Shown here: piece after piece, positions 42,512 to 51,174 of the stretch
Numbering within the stretch: position 1 is the first letter of the stretch
How the letters are laid out: each line of letters begins with the position of its first letter
Assembly: GCA_900551245.1 (NCBI GenBank)
Contig: URVC01000006.1
Location: 1 to 64,000, forward strand
Length of the DNA: 64,000 nucleotides
Origin: an uncultured bacterium
Lineage (GTDB): Bacteria > Verrucomicrobiota > Lentisphaeria > Victivallales > Victivallaceae
Direction of reading: 5' to 3'
The notes under the pieces: model-generated
What the model saw: only the letters and a program-made list of their open reading frames with translations
What the model was told of the DNA's origin: nothing
Database searches by the model: none
Translations under genes and position numbers: made by a program

Positions 42512-43434
42512 TTTTTCACGCACCCCGATACGAGAAAGAGCACCGCCATGCGCACGGCGAGCCCGTTGGTTACCTGTTCGAGAATCACCGAATTCGGCCC
42601 GTCGGCCACCTCACTGGTGAGTTCAACATCGCGGTTGATCGGCCCGGGATGCATAATCAGGGCATCCGGCTTCATCAACTTGAGGGTTTCCCGGTTGATT
42701 CCGAAGAACTTCGCGTACTCCCCGGTGCTCGGGAAGAATCCGGCGGTCTGCCGCTCATGCTGAATGCGCAGGAGATTGACCACATCAGCATCGGCGAGCG
42801 CATCGCGCAGATTGTGGCAGACCCGCACGCCGACCTCCTCGAATTCGCGCGGCACCAGCGTCGAAGGCCCGGCGAAGGTGACGTTGGCTCCGAGTTTGAG
42901 CAGTCCCCACATGTTGCTGCGGGCGACCCGGCTGTGGAGAATGTCGCCGACGATGGCGACGTTCAACCCCTTGATCCGCCCCTTCTTCTCCCGGATGGTG
43001 AAGATGTCGAGCAGCGCCTGGGTCGGATGGCTGTGGGCGCCGTCTCCGGCGTTGACCACGCCGCATTTGAGATGCTTGGCGATGAAATCCTGCGCGCCGG
43101 GGGCGGAGTGGCGCATCACCACCAGATCCACCTGAAGCGCTTCGATGTTGCGCACCGTATCGAGCAGCGTCTCACCCTTGCGGAGACTGCTCACGGCGGC
43201 CTGCATGTTGACGATGTCGGCGCTGAGCCGCTGTTCGGCGAGTTCAAACGAGACCCGGGTGCGGGTGCTCGGTTCGACGAAGAAGTTCACGACGGTCATG
43301 CCGCGCAGCGCGGGCACCTTCTTGACCTTGCGCTGCGAAACCTTCTTGAACTCTTCGGCGGTGTCGAGGATGAAGGTGATCTCCTCGGCGCTCAGGTCAT
43401 AGAGACTGAGCAGGTCTTTTCTGGTCCACTCCAT
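42508..43434 (-). CDS. pyrB: Aspartate carbamoyltransferase catalytic subunit
   Basis: 308 residues. Second step of UMP synthesis. Carbamoyl-phosphate loop FFVEPSTRTRVSFE, GDGAHSHPTQALLD, LRIQHERQ and MHPGPINRDVEL (the aspartate loop) are all intact. No regulatory chain pyrI is next to it. It sits 17 bp after pyrR. Confidence 0.95.
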   Translation of the reverse strand: MEWTRKDLLSLYDLSAEEITFILDTAEEFKKVSQRKVKKVPALRGMTVVNFFVEPSTRTRVSFELAEQRLSADIVNMQAAVSSLRKGETLLDTVRNIEALQVDLVVMRHSAPGAQDFIAKHLKCGVVNAGDGAHSHPTQALLDIFTIREKKGRIKGLNVAIVGDILHSRVARSNMWGLLKLGANVTFAGPSTLVPREFEEVGVRVCHNLRDALADADVVNLLRIQHERQTAGFFPSTGEYAKFFGINRETLKLMKPDALIMHPGPINRDVELTSEVADGPNSVILEQVTNGLAVRMAVLFLVSGCVKK

Positions 43435-43451
43435 TTGCCGCTTGCTTTCGT

Positions 43452-44003
43452 TTATGCCTGTTTCCAGTTGACTTCGTAGATTCCGGCCTCATCTCCATCC
43501 TCGTCGAAGAGAACGGAGACCTTGTGCTCATCGGGGAGCAGGATTTGACGGCCGACATAGTCCGCCCGGATCGGATACTCCGGATTGCCGCGGTCGACCA
43601 GCACGGCCAGCCGAATCAGTTCGGGCCGGCCGTAGTCGGTGATCGCATCGAGCGCGGCGCGGATGGTCCGGCCGGTGGAGAGCACGTCGTCCACCAGGAT
43701 AATCCGGGTGCCGGTGACGTCGAACGGGATCACCGTCTCGCGGATCAGCGGCAGACCGCTGCGCAAGCCGACGTCGTCGCGGTACATGGAGATGTCCAGC
43801 TTGCCGAGCCGCGGACGCCGGCCGGTGCGGTGCTCGATCACGTCGCAGATCCGTTCCGCCAGCGGAACCCCCTGTTTGTAAAGGCCGATCAATGCGAACG
43901 AGTCCGGGTCTCCCCCGCAGAAATCCCGCTGGATTTCCGCCGCCATCCGGTCGATGTCCGCACACATCTCGACCGGTGGATACAGCAGTTTTTTGAGCGT
44001 CAT
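43452..44003 (-). CDS. pyrR: Bifunctional pyr operon regulator / uracil phosphoribosyltransferase
   Basis: 183 residues. PRPP motif IILVDDVLSTGRTIRAAL and the PyrR-specific GKLDISMYRDD. PyrR can bind pyr mRNA and make UMP. It heads the cluster, but the leader between its promoter (44040-44068) and ATG is only about 30 nt, and no attenuator hairpin is visible. It may act on another site, or be only an enzyme here. Confidence 0.92.
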   Translation of the reverse strand: MTLKKLLYPPVEMCADIDRMAAEIQRDFCGGDPDSFALIGLYKQGVPLAERICDVIEHRTGRRPRLGKLDISMYRDDVGLRSGLPLIRETVIPFDVTGTRIILVDDVLSTGRTIRAALDAITDYGRPELIRLAVLVDRGNPEYPIRADYVGRQILLPDEHKVSVLFDEDGDEAGIYEVNWKQA

Positions 44004-44039
44004 GAATCACTCCGGTTTGAATGAAAATCGCTTTTAGAA

Positions 44040-44068
44040 AATATACCACTTTTTCGCGGCAATTGCAA
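44040..44068 (-). promoter_or_regulatory. Promoter for the pyrR operon
   Basis: On the minus strand: TTGCAA (44063-44068), 17 bp, TATATT (44040-44045). No attenuator or terminator hairpin lies between it and pyrR. Confidence 0.75.
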
Positions 44069-44112
44069 AACGATTTCCACCGATTTTCTTCATCAGAACC
44101 GGAGAAGCCGAC

Positions 44113-45753
44113 TCAGCCGGAAATCTCGTTCTGCATGGCGACCAGATGGTCCGCGCCGTACATTTTGCGCAGTCGCGGCTTTTCGATCTTGCCGGTGGGA
44201 TTGCGGGGCACCGGAGCGAAGAAGATCTTCCGGGGGCGCTGATAACGCGGAAGCTCGAGACAGAAGGAGGCGAGTTCCTCCTCCGTGAGCGTTGCCCCCT
44301 CCTTGATCTCGATGATCGCGGCGGCGATTTCGCCGAGACGGGGATCCGGCAGACCGATCACCGCCGCATCCTTCACCGCCGGGTGGCGCCGGAGGAAGTC
44401 CTCGATCTGCACCGGATAGAGATTCTCTCCTCCCGTGATGATCACATCCTTCTTGCGGTCCACCAGATAGATGAATCCATCCTCGGACTCCTGCGCCATG
44501 TCGCCGGTGAAGAGCCAGCCGTCTTCGAGCACTTCGCGGGTGGCTTTTTCATCCTTGTAGTAACACTTCATCACCCCGTCGCCCTTGACCGCCAGTTCGC
44601 CGACAGTGCCGCGCGGAACCGGGCGATGGTTTTCATCGACGATCTTCGTCTGCCAGCCGTAACCGGCCACGCCGATGGCGCCGACATGATCGATGTTTTC
44701 GATTCCGAGATGGACGGCTCCGGGGCCGATGGATTCGCTCAATCCGTAGTTGGTGTCGTAGTCGTGATGCGGGAAGATCGCTTTCCACCGCTTAATGAGA
44801 CTCGGCGGCACCGGCTGGGCGCCGATGTGCATCAGCCGCCACTGATCGAGATGGAACTCCTCCAGCTTGATGTCGCCGCGCTCGATCGCGTCGAGAATAT
44901 CCTGCGCCCAGGGCACCAGCAGCCAGACGACCGTGCAGTGCTCCTCGGAGACGGCGCTTAAGATCCATTCCGGCCGGGTGCCGCGCAGCAGGACCGCGCG
45001 CCCGCCGACCAGCAGACTGCCGAACCAGTGCATCTTCGCACCGGTGTGGTAGAGCGGCGGGATGCAGAGAAAGGTGTCCTCGCGGGTCTGCCGGTGGTGG
45101 TTCTGTTCGACCCGGCAGGCGTGCATCAGACTGCGGTGGGTGTGGAGAATCGCCTTCGGGAACCCGGTCGTCCCCGAAGAGAAGTAGATCGCCGCGTCGT
45201 CGTCATCGGTGAGAGGGATCGCCGGGGATTTGCTCGAACAGTAGGAGGCCAGATTGTAGTAGGGTTCCGCGAAGGAGGGGCACTCCTCGCCGACATAGAG
45301 CAGAGTCTTCACGCGGGGAATCCGGTCGCAGATATCCTCGATGCGCCCGACGAACTCCAGCCCGAAGACCAGAACATCGACGTCGGCGAGATCGAGACAG
45401 TAGCGGATTTCGTCGGCGGTATAGCGGAAATTCAACGGCACGGCGGTGGCGCCGCATTTGAGGATGCCGAAGTAGATCGGCAGCCATTCGAGACAGTTCA
45501 TCAGCAGGATCGCCACCTTGCTCCCCCGGTGGATGTGCCGGGTCAGCAGCAGATTGGCCATGCGGTTCGCCTTGCGGTCGAACTCCTCCCAGGTAAGTTC
45601 GGTGCGGAAGGAGTCGTTCCGGCTCGGTTCGATAAGAGAGTACTCGCGCCAGGTGACGTGCCGTTTTTCCAGCTCCTGCGGATTGAGTTCGACGAGAGCG
45701 ACATCGTTCCCGTACAGTTTTGCATTCTTCTCCAAAATATCCGTAATCGGCAT
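44113..45753 (-). CDS. AMP-forming acyl-CoA synthetase
   Basis: 546 residues from 45753. Adenylate-forming motifs: YFSSGTTGFPKAI (P-loop), YGLSESIG, GWLFTGDM, DRKKDVIITGGENLYP (hinge) and NPTGKIEKPRLR (catalytic Lys). Activates a carboxylic acid as acyl-AMP, then acyl-CoA. The divergent XRE-cupin gene is probably its regulator. The substrate, perhaps a short or aromatic acid, cannot be told. Confidence 0.92.
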   Translation of the reverse strand: MPITDILEKNAKLYGNDVALVELNPQELEKRHVTWREYSLIEPSRNDSFRTELTWEEFDRKANRMANLLLTRHIHRGSKVAILLMNCLEWLPIYFGILKCGATAVPLNFRYTADEIRYCLDLADVDVLVFGLEFVGRIEDICDRIPRVKTLLYVGEECPSFAEPYYNLASYCSSKSPAIPLTDDDDAAIYFSSGTTGFPKAILHTHRSLMHACRVEQNHHRQTREDTFLCIPPLYHTGAKMHWFGSLLVGGRAVLLRGTRPEWILSAVSEEHCTVVWLLVPWAQDILDAIERGDIKLEEFHLDQWRLMHIGAQPVPPSLIKRWKAIFPHHDYDTNYGLSESIGPGAVHLGIENIDHVGAIGVAGYGWQTKIVDENHRPVPRGTVGELAVKGDGVMKCYYKDEKATREVLEDGWLFTGDMAQESEDGFIYLVDRKKDVIITGGENLYPVQIEDFLRRHPAVKDAAVIGLPDPRLGEIAAAIIEIKEGATLTEEELASFCLELPRYQRPRKIFFAPVPRNPTGKIEKPRLRKMYGADHLVAMQNEISG

Positions 45754-45849
45754 CGCCTTTCCCTCGCTTTCCCGCCGGATTCTGCCCGTTGCGCAACCGT
45801 GCGGCGAAGCGTTCCACTCCGCGCCCGCCGCCGCTGACGAAAATCTGTT

Positions 45850-45955
45850 AATATACCATACTGTCGCAGGAAAATCAAGCGGGACCGGCATTCCCCGGGA
45901 ATCGGCGACTTTTTCCCGCCCCTCCCCTTGATTTCCCGCGGGGAAACGGTATTGT
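45850..45955. promoter_or_regulatory. Divergent promoters of the acyl-CoA synthetase and XRE-cupin genes
   Basis: Leftward: TTGATT (45873-45878), 17 bp, TATATT (45850-45855). Rightward: TTGATT (45928-45933), 16 bp, TATTGT (45950-45955). The 230-bp gap contains nothing else obvious. Confidence 0.65.
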
Positions 45956-45983
45956 AAACAAAAAGCATTCCGGAGGAAACAGG

Positions 45984-46544
45984 ATGGATCTGGTCAACGT
46001 CGCAAACAAGGTGAAACAGCTCCGGCATCAGCAGAAACTCACCATCGACCAGCTGGCCGCCCGCACCGGGCTGAGCAAAGGATACATCTCCCGGCTGGAA
46101 AATTTCCGCACCGGGGCCTCCCTTCGCGCGCTCAACCTGATCGCCGCGGCGCTCGGCGTCGAAATGATCGAGCTGTTCCGCCGGGAGAACGCCTGTCCGG
46201 AATATGTGTTCGGCCGCCTCGACGACGGGGAGTTCATCGACCGCAACCAGGCCGGAGAGTACGGCATCCGCTACTTCGCCCTCGCCTTCGAAAAAACCGA
46301 CCGCAGAATGGATCCTTTCCTGATCGAATACCGCCCGAGCGACAAACAGCGGGAACTTCTTCAGCACGACAGCCAGGAGTTCTTCGTCGTCCTGGAGGGC
46401 GAAGTCGACTACGCCATCGGCAGCAGCGACAACCGCCGCCGGATGAAGAAGGGCGACACCCTCTATCTTGACGCCCACCTGCCGCATGGCGCGACGCTCG
46501 CGCCGGGCTGTGACTATGCGGCAGCCCTGGTGATCTATCACTGA
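45984..46544 (+). CDS. XRE-family regulator with cupin domain
   Basis: 186 residues. Residues 8-62 are an XRE helix-turn-helix (KLTIDQLAARTGLSKGYISR). Residues 95-180 form a cupin (QEFFVVLEGEVDYAIG, KKGDTLYLDAHLPHGA). HTH-cupin proteins often sit beside AMP-dependent ligases and sense an acid, amine or CoA ester. Diverges from the synthetase. Ribosome site GGAGGA. Confidence 0.92.
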   Translation: MDLVNVANKVKQLRHQQKLTIDQLAARTGLSKGYISRLENFRTGASLRALNLIAAALGVEMIELFRRENACPEYVFGRLDDGEFIDRNQAGEYGIRYFALAFEKTDRRMDPFLIEYRPSDKQRELLQHDSQEFFVVLEGEVDYAIGSSDNRRRMKKGDTLYLDAHLPHGATLAPGCDYAAALVIYH

Positions 46545-46554
46545 AAACAGAAAA

Positions 46555-46569
46555 GGCGGCGTTGCCGCC
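46555..46569 (-). terminator. Hairpin between converging XRE-cupin and reductase genes
   Basis: GGCGGC-GTT-GCCGCC. On the minus strand it is followed by a T-rich stretch, so it fits a terminator for the reductase gene. Confidence 0.55.
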
Positions 46570-46591
46570 GCCTCCGTATTCCCTGCCGTTC

Positions 46592-48148
46592 TCAGTCGAG
46601 CAGATGCTCCTCTTCGAGCAGCTGGATGACCCGCTCGCCGATCTTCGCCGCGGGAATCACCTCATCCGCCGCCCCGCCGATGGCGGAAGCAGGGAACTCC
46701 GGATTACGCCAGAGCTGGAAGCAGTCGGTCAGCACGCCGTCGAGATTTTTGCGGCACCCCTGGAACCCGAACCGGGACACCTCGTGCGCGGTGCAGGAGT
46801 TGGGGCAGCCGGAGAAGTGCAGCATCTCAATAAGTTTCGTCGCCAGAACCGGCTTCTTTTCCGGATGTTCCGCAAAATAGCGGTCGAGCGCTTCTGCGAC
46901 GAGCGCGCCGTACTTCGGCGTATCGAGCACGCCGATCTTGCAGACCGTGGCGCCGATGCAGCAGTCGAGCTGACCGGCGAAGGTGGAAAAGCAGAGATCG
47001 AACGGCAGTTTGCGCAACGCCCGGTAGAGGTGCGGCAGTGCGGAACGGTGCAGGGCCGGCAGAATGACGTTCTGCTCGAAAGTAAGCCGGACCGCCGGAA
47101 CTCCAAACGTTTCAATCACGCCGGTCATCGCGGCGAACTCCTCCGGAGAAAGCACGCCGCGCGGCACAAAGAGCGTGACCGCGACGACATCGGCCCCAAA
47201 CCGGGTCGGAGCAACCGCGATCCTGCGCCAGGCGGCGAATTCCGGATCGGCGTCCAGAGAGTTGTCCGCCTCGAACCGCTTCACCGTCTTCCCATACGCC
47301 CAGTCGGCCGGGAACTCCGGCGGCACCGGATACGCCCCGGCATCGATCTTGTCGTAATATTCATGGTAGAGCCGGATGAACTCCGCCTCGCCGAGACGCT
47401 TGACAATGAAGCGAATCCGGGCGCGGTTCCGGTTGGTGCGGTCGCCGTGCTCGCTGAAGAGTTCGACCATCGCACGGGCGGCGGGCACGATTTTTTCGGC
47501 GGGCAGGAAGTCGAAAAGCGGAACTCCGGTGGTGGATTCCCGACCGAAACCGCCGCCGCCGTAGACGGCGAATCCCCGCCGGCCGGCCTCATCGGTCGCG
47601 GCGACAAATCCGAGATCCTGCCGGAGCGCGAGCGCAGCATCCTCCCGGGTGGCAAAGCCGATTTTGATCTTGCGCGGCAGATGGAAAGCGATATCCCAGT
47701 CGAACACCGCCTCCGTGAGGAAACGGGCGTAGGGCGCAAGATCGAAGGAGCCGTCAGCGGCGATGCCGCCCATCGCCGTGATGGCGATGTTGCGGAAGGT
47801 GTCGCCGCCACCGCCGCGGAACGGCAGTCCGTTGGCCGTGCAGCGCCGGATCACTTCGATCGAATTGAGCGGCGAGACATCGTGGAGCTGGATGTTCTGA
47901 CGAGTGGAGATGTGCGCGAACTTCGCGCCGCTTTCCTGAACCAGATCGCGGAGAAATCTCAGTTTTTCCAGCGGAATTTCACCGCCGACCAGGCGGATGC
48001 GGTTCATGAATGCGCCGTTGCGCTGCTGATAGACGCCGAACGGCGCGCCGAACGGTTTGAATGCCGCAGGTTCCAGTTCGCCGGCGGCGAACTTCCCCAG
48101 GGCGTCGATCAATCCGGATTGAGCTTCGATGATGTGTTCGAGATTCAT
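46592..48148 (-). CDS. Siroheme [4Fe-4S] sulfite/nitrite reductase
   Basis: 518 residues; start 48148 has GAAGGAG upstream. Two ferredoxin-like repeats (ISTRQNIQLHDV and the C-terminal LTFEQNVILPALH) and the cluster/siroheme cysteines CCIGATVCKIG with HFSGCPNSC (Cx5C, Cx3C). Six-electron reduction of sulfite or nitrite. No reductase flavoprotein or sulfate-activation genes are nearby, so it probably uses ferredoxin. Whether sulfite or nitrite is the substrate is not clear. Confidence 0.88.
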   Translation of the reverse strand: MNLEHIIEAQSGLIDALGKFAAGELEPAAFKPFGAPFGVYQQRNGAFMNRIRLVGGEIPLEKLRFLRDLVQESGAKFAHISTRQNIQLHDVSPLNSIEVIRRCTANGLPFRGGGGDTFRNIAITAMGGIAADGSFDLAPYARFLTEAVFDWDIAFHLPRKIKIGFATREDAALALRQDLGFVAATDEAGRRGFAVYGGGGFGRESTTGVPLFDFLPAEKIVPAARAMVELFSEHGDRTNRNRARIRFIVKRLGEAEFIRLYHEYYDKIDAGAYPVPPEFPADWAYGKTVKRFEADNSLDADPEFAAWRRIAVAPTRFGADVVAVTLFVPRGVLSPEEFAAMTGVIETFGVPAVRLTFEQNVILPALHRSALPHLYRALRKLPFDLCFSTFAGQLDCCIGATVCKIGVLDTPKYGALVAEALDRYFAEHPEKKPVLATKLIEMLHFSGCPNSCTAHEVSRFGFQGCRKNLDGVLTDCFQLWRNPEFPASAIGGAADEVIPAAKIGERVIQLLEEEHLLD

Positions 48149-48254
48149 ATGCAAACTCTCCTTCACGAGGTGCCGCAGAATGCGGAGTTATCCTGTTCTA
48201 TTAATGTAACAACACTTTCGCAAAAATGCAACAGAAATCCGCTGTTTTCCGGTC

Positions 48255-49010
48255 TCAACAGACGCTTCCGCCCAGTCCGGCGGAGATGGCACAAGCGGCG
48301 GCGACCACCTCGCGCGCCAGTTCGTCCACATGGTCGCGCAGATAGAGTTCCGAACCGGAGACGCTGATCCCGGCGCGCACCTCGTCTGCGGCATGGAACA
48401 CCGGCGCGGCTACGCAGAAGACCCCGCGCTCATGTTCGCAGTCGTCGACGGCATACCCCGCCCGCCGGATCTTCTCCAGCTCCCGCCGCAGCGCCTCCGC
48501 CGCGGTGATCGTCGCCGGAGTGAACGGCTCGAAACGGATCGTCTCCAGCAACCGCACCAGCTTCGGTTCCGGCAGAAAGGCGAGAATCACCTTCCCCACG
48601 CCGGTGCAGTAGAGCGGCCCGGCACTGCCGACCAGCGAAGCCATCCGCACGGAACGGCTGCCTTCCACCTTGTCCACATAGACGATATGATCCCCCTGAA
48701 GCTCGGCAAGGTGAACCGTCTCGCCGGTCCGTTCCGAAAGGGCGGCGAGCGCCGGATGCGCCACCCGCGCCAGAGGATTCTGCCGCTGTGCCAGCGCGCC
48801 CAGCCGGAGCGCCGCCGCCCCCAGCGTCAGCCTGCCGGCGGAACGGCGCAGATATCCCCGTTCCACCAGAAACTTCGCCATCCGAAACAGCGTGCTCTCC
48901 GGCATGCCCAGCTCCGTCGCCAGCGTTTTCGCCGCCACCCCCTCCGGATGCCGCCCCGCCGCCTCAATGACGTCAAACACCTTGCTCAAACTCTTTTCGC
49001 CGTTTTTCAC
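48255..49010 (-). CDS. IclR-family transcriptional regulator
   Basis: 251 residues. Winged helix (SLSKVFDVIEAAGRHPEG, then LATELGMPESTLFRMAKFLV) and IclR effector domain (GETVHLAELQGDHIVYVDKV, ISVSGSELYLRD). Read from GTG at 49010, which has AAGAGG eight bases upstream; GTG at 49019 is the alternative. Diverges from KDG kinase and aldolase, as KdgR-type regulators often do. Likely sensor of a keto-deoxy sugar acid. Confidence 0.9.
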   Translation of the reverse strand: MKNGEKSLSKVFDVIEAAGRHPEGVAAKTLATELGMPESTLFRMAKFLVERGYLRRSAGRLTLGAAALRLGALAQRQNPLARVAHPALAALSERTGETVHLAELQGDHIVYVDKVEGSRSVRMASLVGSAGPLYCTGVGKVILAFLPEPKLVRLLETIRFEPFTPATITAAEALRRELEKIRRAGYAVDDCEHERGVFCVAAPVFHAADEVRAGISVSGSELYLRDHVDELAREVVAAACAISAGLGGSVC

Positions 49011-49058
49011 TGCCGCCACCTCTTGTATTTATCTCCCGGATAAGATATATTAAAATAT

Positions 49059-49084
49059 TGAGAATGCAATCTCACAATATGAGA
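49059..49084. promoter_or_regulatory. Candidate IclR operator in the divergent region
   Basis: TGAGA-ATGCAA-TCTCA (49059-49074) is a perfect inverted repeat, followed by a third TGAGA at 49080-49084. It lies between the IclR and KDG kinase genes. Confidence 0.6.
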
Positions 49085-49125
49085 ATTTTTTATTTTTTTT
49101 CAATCCAATGCAAGGAGGCAAAGCG

Positions 49126-50226
49126 ATGAAAGATGGGTACCTGGTCGGTTTTGGAGAGGTGATGCTCCGCCTCTGTCCGCCGGAGCGGAAACGGTTTGCG
49201 CAGGCGCTCCCGGGGCAGCTGGAGGCGACCTTCGGCGGCGGCGAAGCGAATGTCTGCGCCTCGCTGGCGATGCTCGGGGCAAAATCCCGGTATCTTACCG
49301 CGCTGCCGGAAAATCCGGTCTCCGCCGCGTTCGCCGCCCAGCTCCGCGGCCTCAAGGTGGATGTGGATCACATTCTCTACACCAAATCGGGGCGGATGGG
49401 GGTCTACTATGCGGAACACGGCGCGGCCCAGCGCGGTTCGAACGTGGTGTACGACCGGGAAAATTCGGTGATCTCCCTGCTCGGTCCGGAGGCCTACGAC
49501 TTCCCGTCGATGCTGGCAAACGCCAGCCATCTGCACATCACCGGCATCACCCCCTCCCTGAGTGAAAAGGCATATCTCACCACGCTCGAGCTGGTGAAAT
49601 ACGCCTCATCGCAGGGAATCAACATCTCCTGCGACCTCAACTTCCGCAAGAAGCTCTGGAAGTGGCGCCCGGGAACCGCGCCGCGGGAACTCGCCGCCGA
49701 GTGCATGGGGAAAATCGTCCCCTATGTCAACTGGATCATCTGCAACGAAGAGGACGCTTCCGACGTCTTCGGCATCGCCAGCGAAAGCAGTTCGATCGAA
49801 GAGGGGAAAATCGACGCGGAAGGCTACTGCGGCGTGGCCCGCCGTCTGCTGGAACGATTCCCGAAGGCGGAGTATGTCGCGATCACGCTGCGCGAAAGCT
49901 ATTCGGCCAACCACAACAACTGGGGCGCGATGCTCTACAGCCGCGCGGAAGGCAAGGCGTTCTTCGCGCCGAACGATGCAAACGACGAATACCATCCCTA
50001 CGAGATCCGGAACATCGTGGACCGGTTCGGCGGCGGCGACTCCTTCGGCGCGGGGCTGATCTACGCGCTGCACAGCGAGGAGTACCGCGACCCGGCGACG
50101 GCGATCCGCTTCGCGGCGGCGGCAAGCTGCCTCAAACACACGATCCACGGCGACTACAACTACGTCTCACTCGCCGAGGTGGTCAATTTGATGAACGGCA
50201 GCGGTTCGGGCCGTGTCATGCGGTAA
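49126..50226 (+). CDS. PfkB-family 2-keto-3-deoxygluconate kinase
   Basis: 366 residues; start 49126 with AAGGAGG upstream. N-terminal GFGEVMLRLCPP and FGGGEANVCASLAMLG, with the catalytic loop RFGGGDSFGAGLIYAL. KDG kinases have this long form, with DYNYVSLAEV at the end. Phosphorylates 2-keto-3-deoxy-gluconate or a related acid to KDPG. Followed after 21 bp by the aldolase that would split the product. Confidence 0.9.
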   Translation: MKDGYLVGFGEVMLRLCPPERKRFAQALPGQLEATFGGGEANVCASLAMLGAKSRYLTALPENPVSAAFAAQLRGLKVDVDHILYTKSGRMGVYYAEHGAAQRGSNVVYDRENSVISLLGPEAYDFPSMLANASHLHITGITPSLSEKAYLTTLELVKYASSQGINISCDLNFRKKLWKWRPGTAPRELAAECMGKIVPYVNWIICNEEDASDVFGIASESSSIEEGKIDAEGYCGVARRLLERFPKAEYVAITLRESYSANHNNWGAMLYSRAEGKAFFAPNDANDEYHPYEIRNIVDRFGGGDSFGAGLIYALHSEEYRDPATAIRFAAAASCLKHTIHGDYNYVSLAEVVNLMNGSGSGRVMR

Positions 50227-50247
50227 TATGGGAAAGGAGAAAATCCG

Positions 50248-50856
50248 ATGAGTTTTGCAGAGAAGTTGCAGAAGTGTCCGCTGATCGCGATTCTGCGCGG
50301 CATCACGCCGGCGGAGATCGACGCGGTCTGCGAGGTGCTGTATGAGTCCGGCTTCCGGATGCTGGAGATTCCGCTCAACTCGCCCGATGCGCTCGAGAGC
50401 ATCCGCCGGGCGGCGAACCGGTGGCACGAGGGGGAAAAGATGCTAATCGGCGCCGGAACGGTGCTCAGCGCGGCCGATGTCGAGCGCGTGGCGGCGGCAG
50501 GCGGGAGGTTCATCATCTCGCCGGACACCAACGAGGCGGTGATCCGCGCGACGAAGCGGGCGGGACTTGTTTCGATGCCGGGCTTTTTCACCGCAAGCGA
50601 AGGCTTTGCGGCACTGCGGGCCGGAGCGGATTATCTGAAGCTCTTTCCGGCGGGAGCGCTGGGTCCGGGGTACGTCAAGGATCTGAAGGCGGTAATCAAG
50701 GCGCCGATCATGGCGGTCGGCGGAGTGAATCCGGAAAATCTTCACGACTTTCTGAAGGTGTGCGCCGGAGCCGGGATCGGTTCCAACCTCTACAAACCCG
50801 GCCGGAGTCTGGAGGAAATCCGGGAAACCGCCTGCCAGCTGGTAAATCAGCTCTGA
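50248..50856 (+). CDS. KDPG/KDPGal aldolase
   Basis: 202 residues. Class I aldolase of the Entner-Doudoroff type. CPLIAILRGITP, EIPLNSPDALES, GAGTVLS and the Schiff-base region DYLKLFPAGALGPGYVKDLK are present. Cleaves 2-keto-3-deoxy-6-phosphogluconate or -galactonate to pyruvate and glyceraldehyde 3-phosphate. Which epimer is used cannot be told from sequence. Confidence 0.92.
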   Translation: MSFAEKLQKCPLIAILRGITPAEIDAVCEVLYESGFRMLEIPLNSPDALESIRRAANRWHEGEKMLIGAGTVLSAADVERVAAAGGRFIISPDTNEAVIRATKRAGLVSMPGFFTASEGFAALRAGADYLKLFPAGALGPGYVKDLKAVIKAPIMAVGGVNPENLHDFLKVCAGAGIGSNLYKPGRSLEEIRETACQLVNQL

Positions 50857-50868
50857 GGAATCGGGGAG

Positions 50869-50914
50869 AGAGAAAAATCGTCGATTTTTGTAACAGAAAT
50901 CACGATTTTTCTCT
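50869..50914 (+). terminator. Long inverted repeat after the aldolase
   Basis: AGAGAAAAATCGT (50869-50881) pairs perfectly with ACGATTTTTCTCT (50902-50914). No T run follows, so it may be a processing or weak termination signal. Confidence 0.5.
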
Positions 50915-50923
50915 GATTTGAGC

Positions 50924-50951
50924 TTGACAAAACCTCATTTTCTGCTATATT
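50924..50951 (+). promoter_or_regulatory. Promoter of the initiator tRNA
   Basis: TTGACA (50924-50929), 16 bp, TATATT (50946-50951), 17 bp before the tRNA. Confidence 0.8.
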
Positions 50952-50968
50952 AGACGTATCAACAACGT

Positions 50969-51043
50969 TGCGGGGTGGAGCAGTGGTAGCTCGTCAGGCT
51001 CATAACCTGAAGGCCGTAGGTTCGATTCCTACCCCCGCTACCA
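50969..51043 (+). tRNA. Initiator tRNA-fMet (CAT)
   Basis: 75 nt including encoded CCA. The acceptor stem pairs GCGGGG with CCCCGC and leaves U1-U72 unpaired, the mark of an initiator. Anticodon CAT at 51001-51003 in the loop CTCATAA. The anticodon stem ends A29-G30-G31 : C39-C40-U41, so one of the three usual G-C pairs is A-U. The D-loop is short and the T-stem is GTAGG/CCTAC. Confidence 0.93.
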
Positions 51044-51056
51044 ATTTCCCGATTTC

Positions 51057-51083
51057 AACCGGCCAAAACTGACCGGTTTTTTA
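51057..51083 (+). terminator. Terminator after the tRNA
   Basis: AACCGG (51057-51062) with CCGGTT (51073-51078), then T run. Confidence 0.8.
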
Positions 51084-51106
51084 TGCCGTTTTTTTGTGAT
51101 AATGGT

Positions 51107-51135
51107 TTGGCATCCTCGCAAAATGCCTGTATAGT
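51107..51135 (+). promoter_or_regulatory. Promoter for the small membrane-anchored protein gene
   Basis: TTGGCA (51107-51112), 17 bp, TATAGT (51130-51135). Confidence 0.7.
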
Positions 51136-51174
51136 AATAGAGAAAGCAAGTAAAACGCAACTGGAGACTTCCGC

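Noticed and set aside
50969..51043. Elongator tRNA-Met or tRNA-Ile2 reading of the CAT tRNA
   Set aside because: The unpaired 1-72 position and the GTGGAGCAG...GTAGCTC pattern are initiator features.
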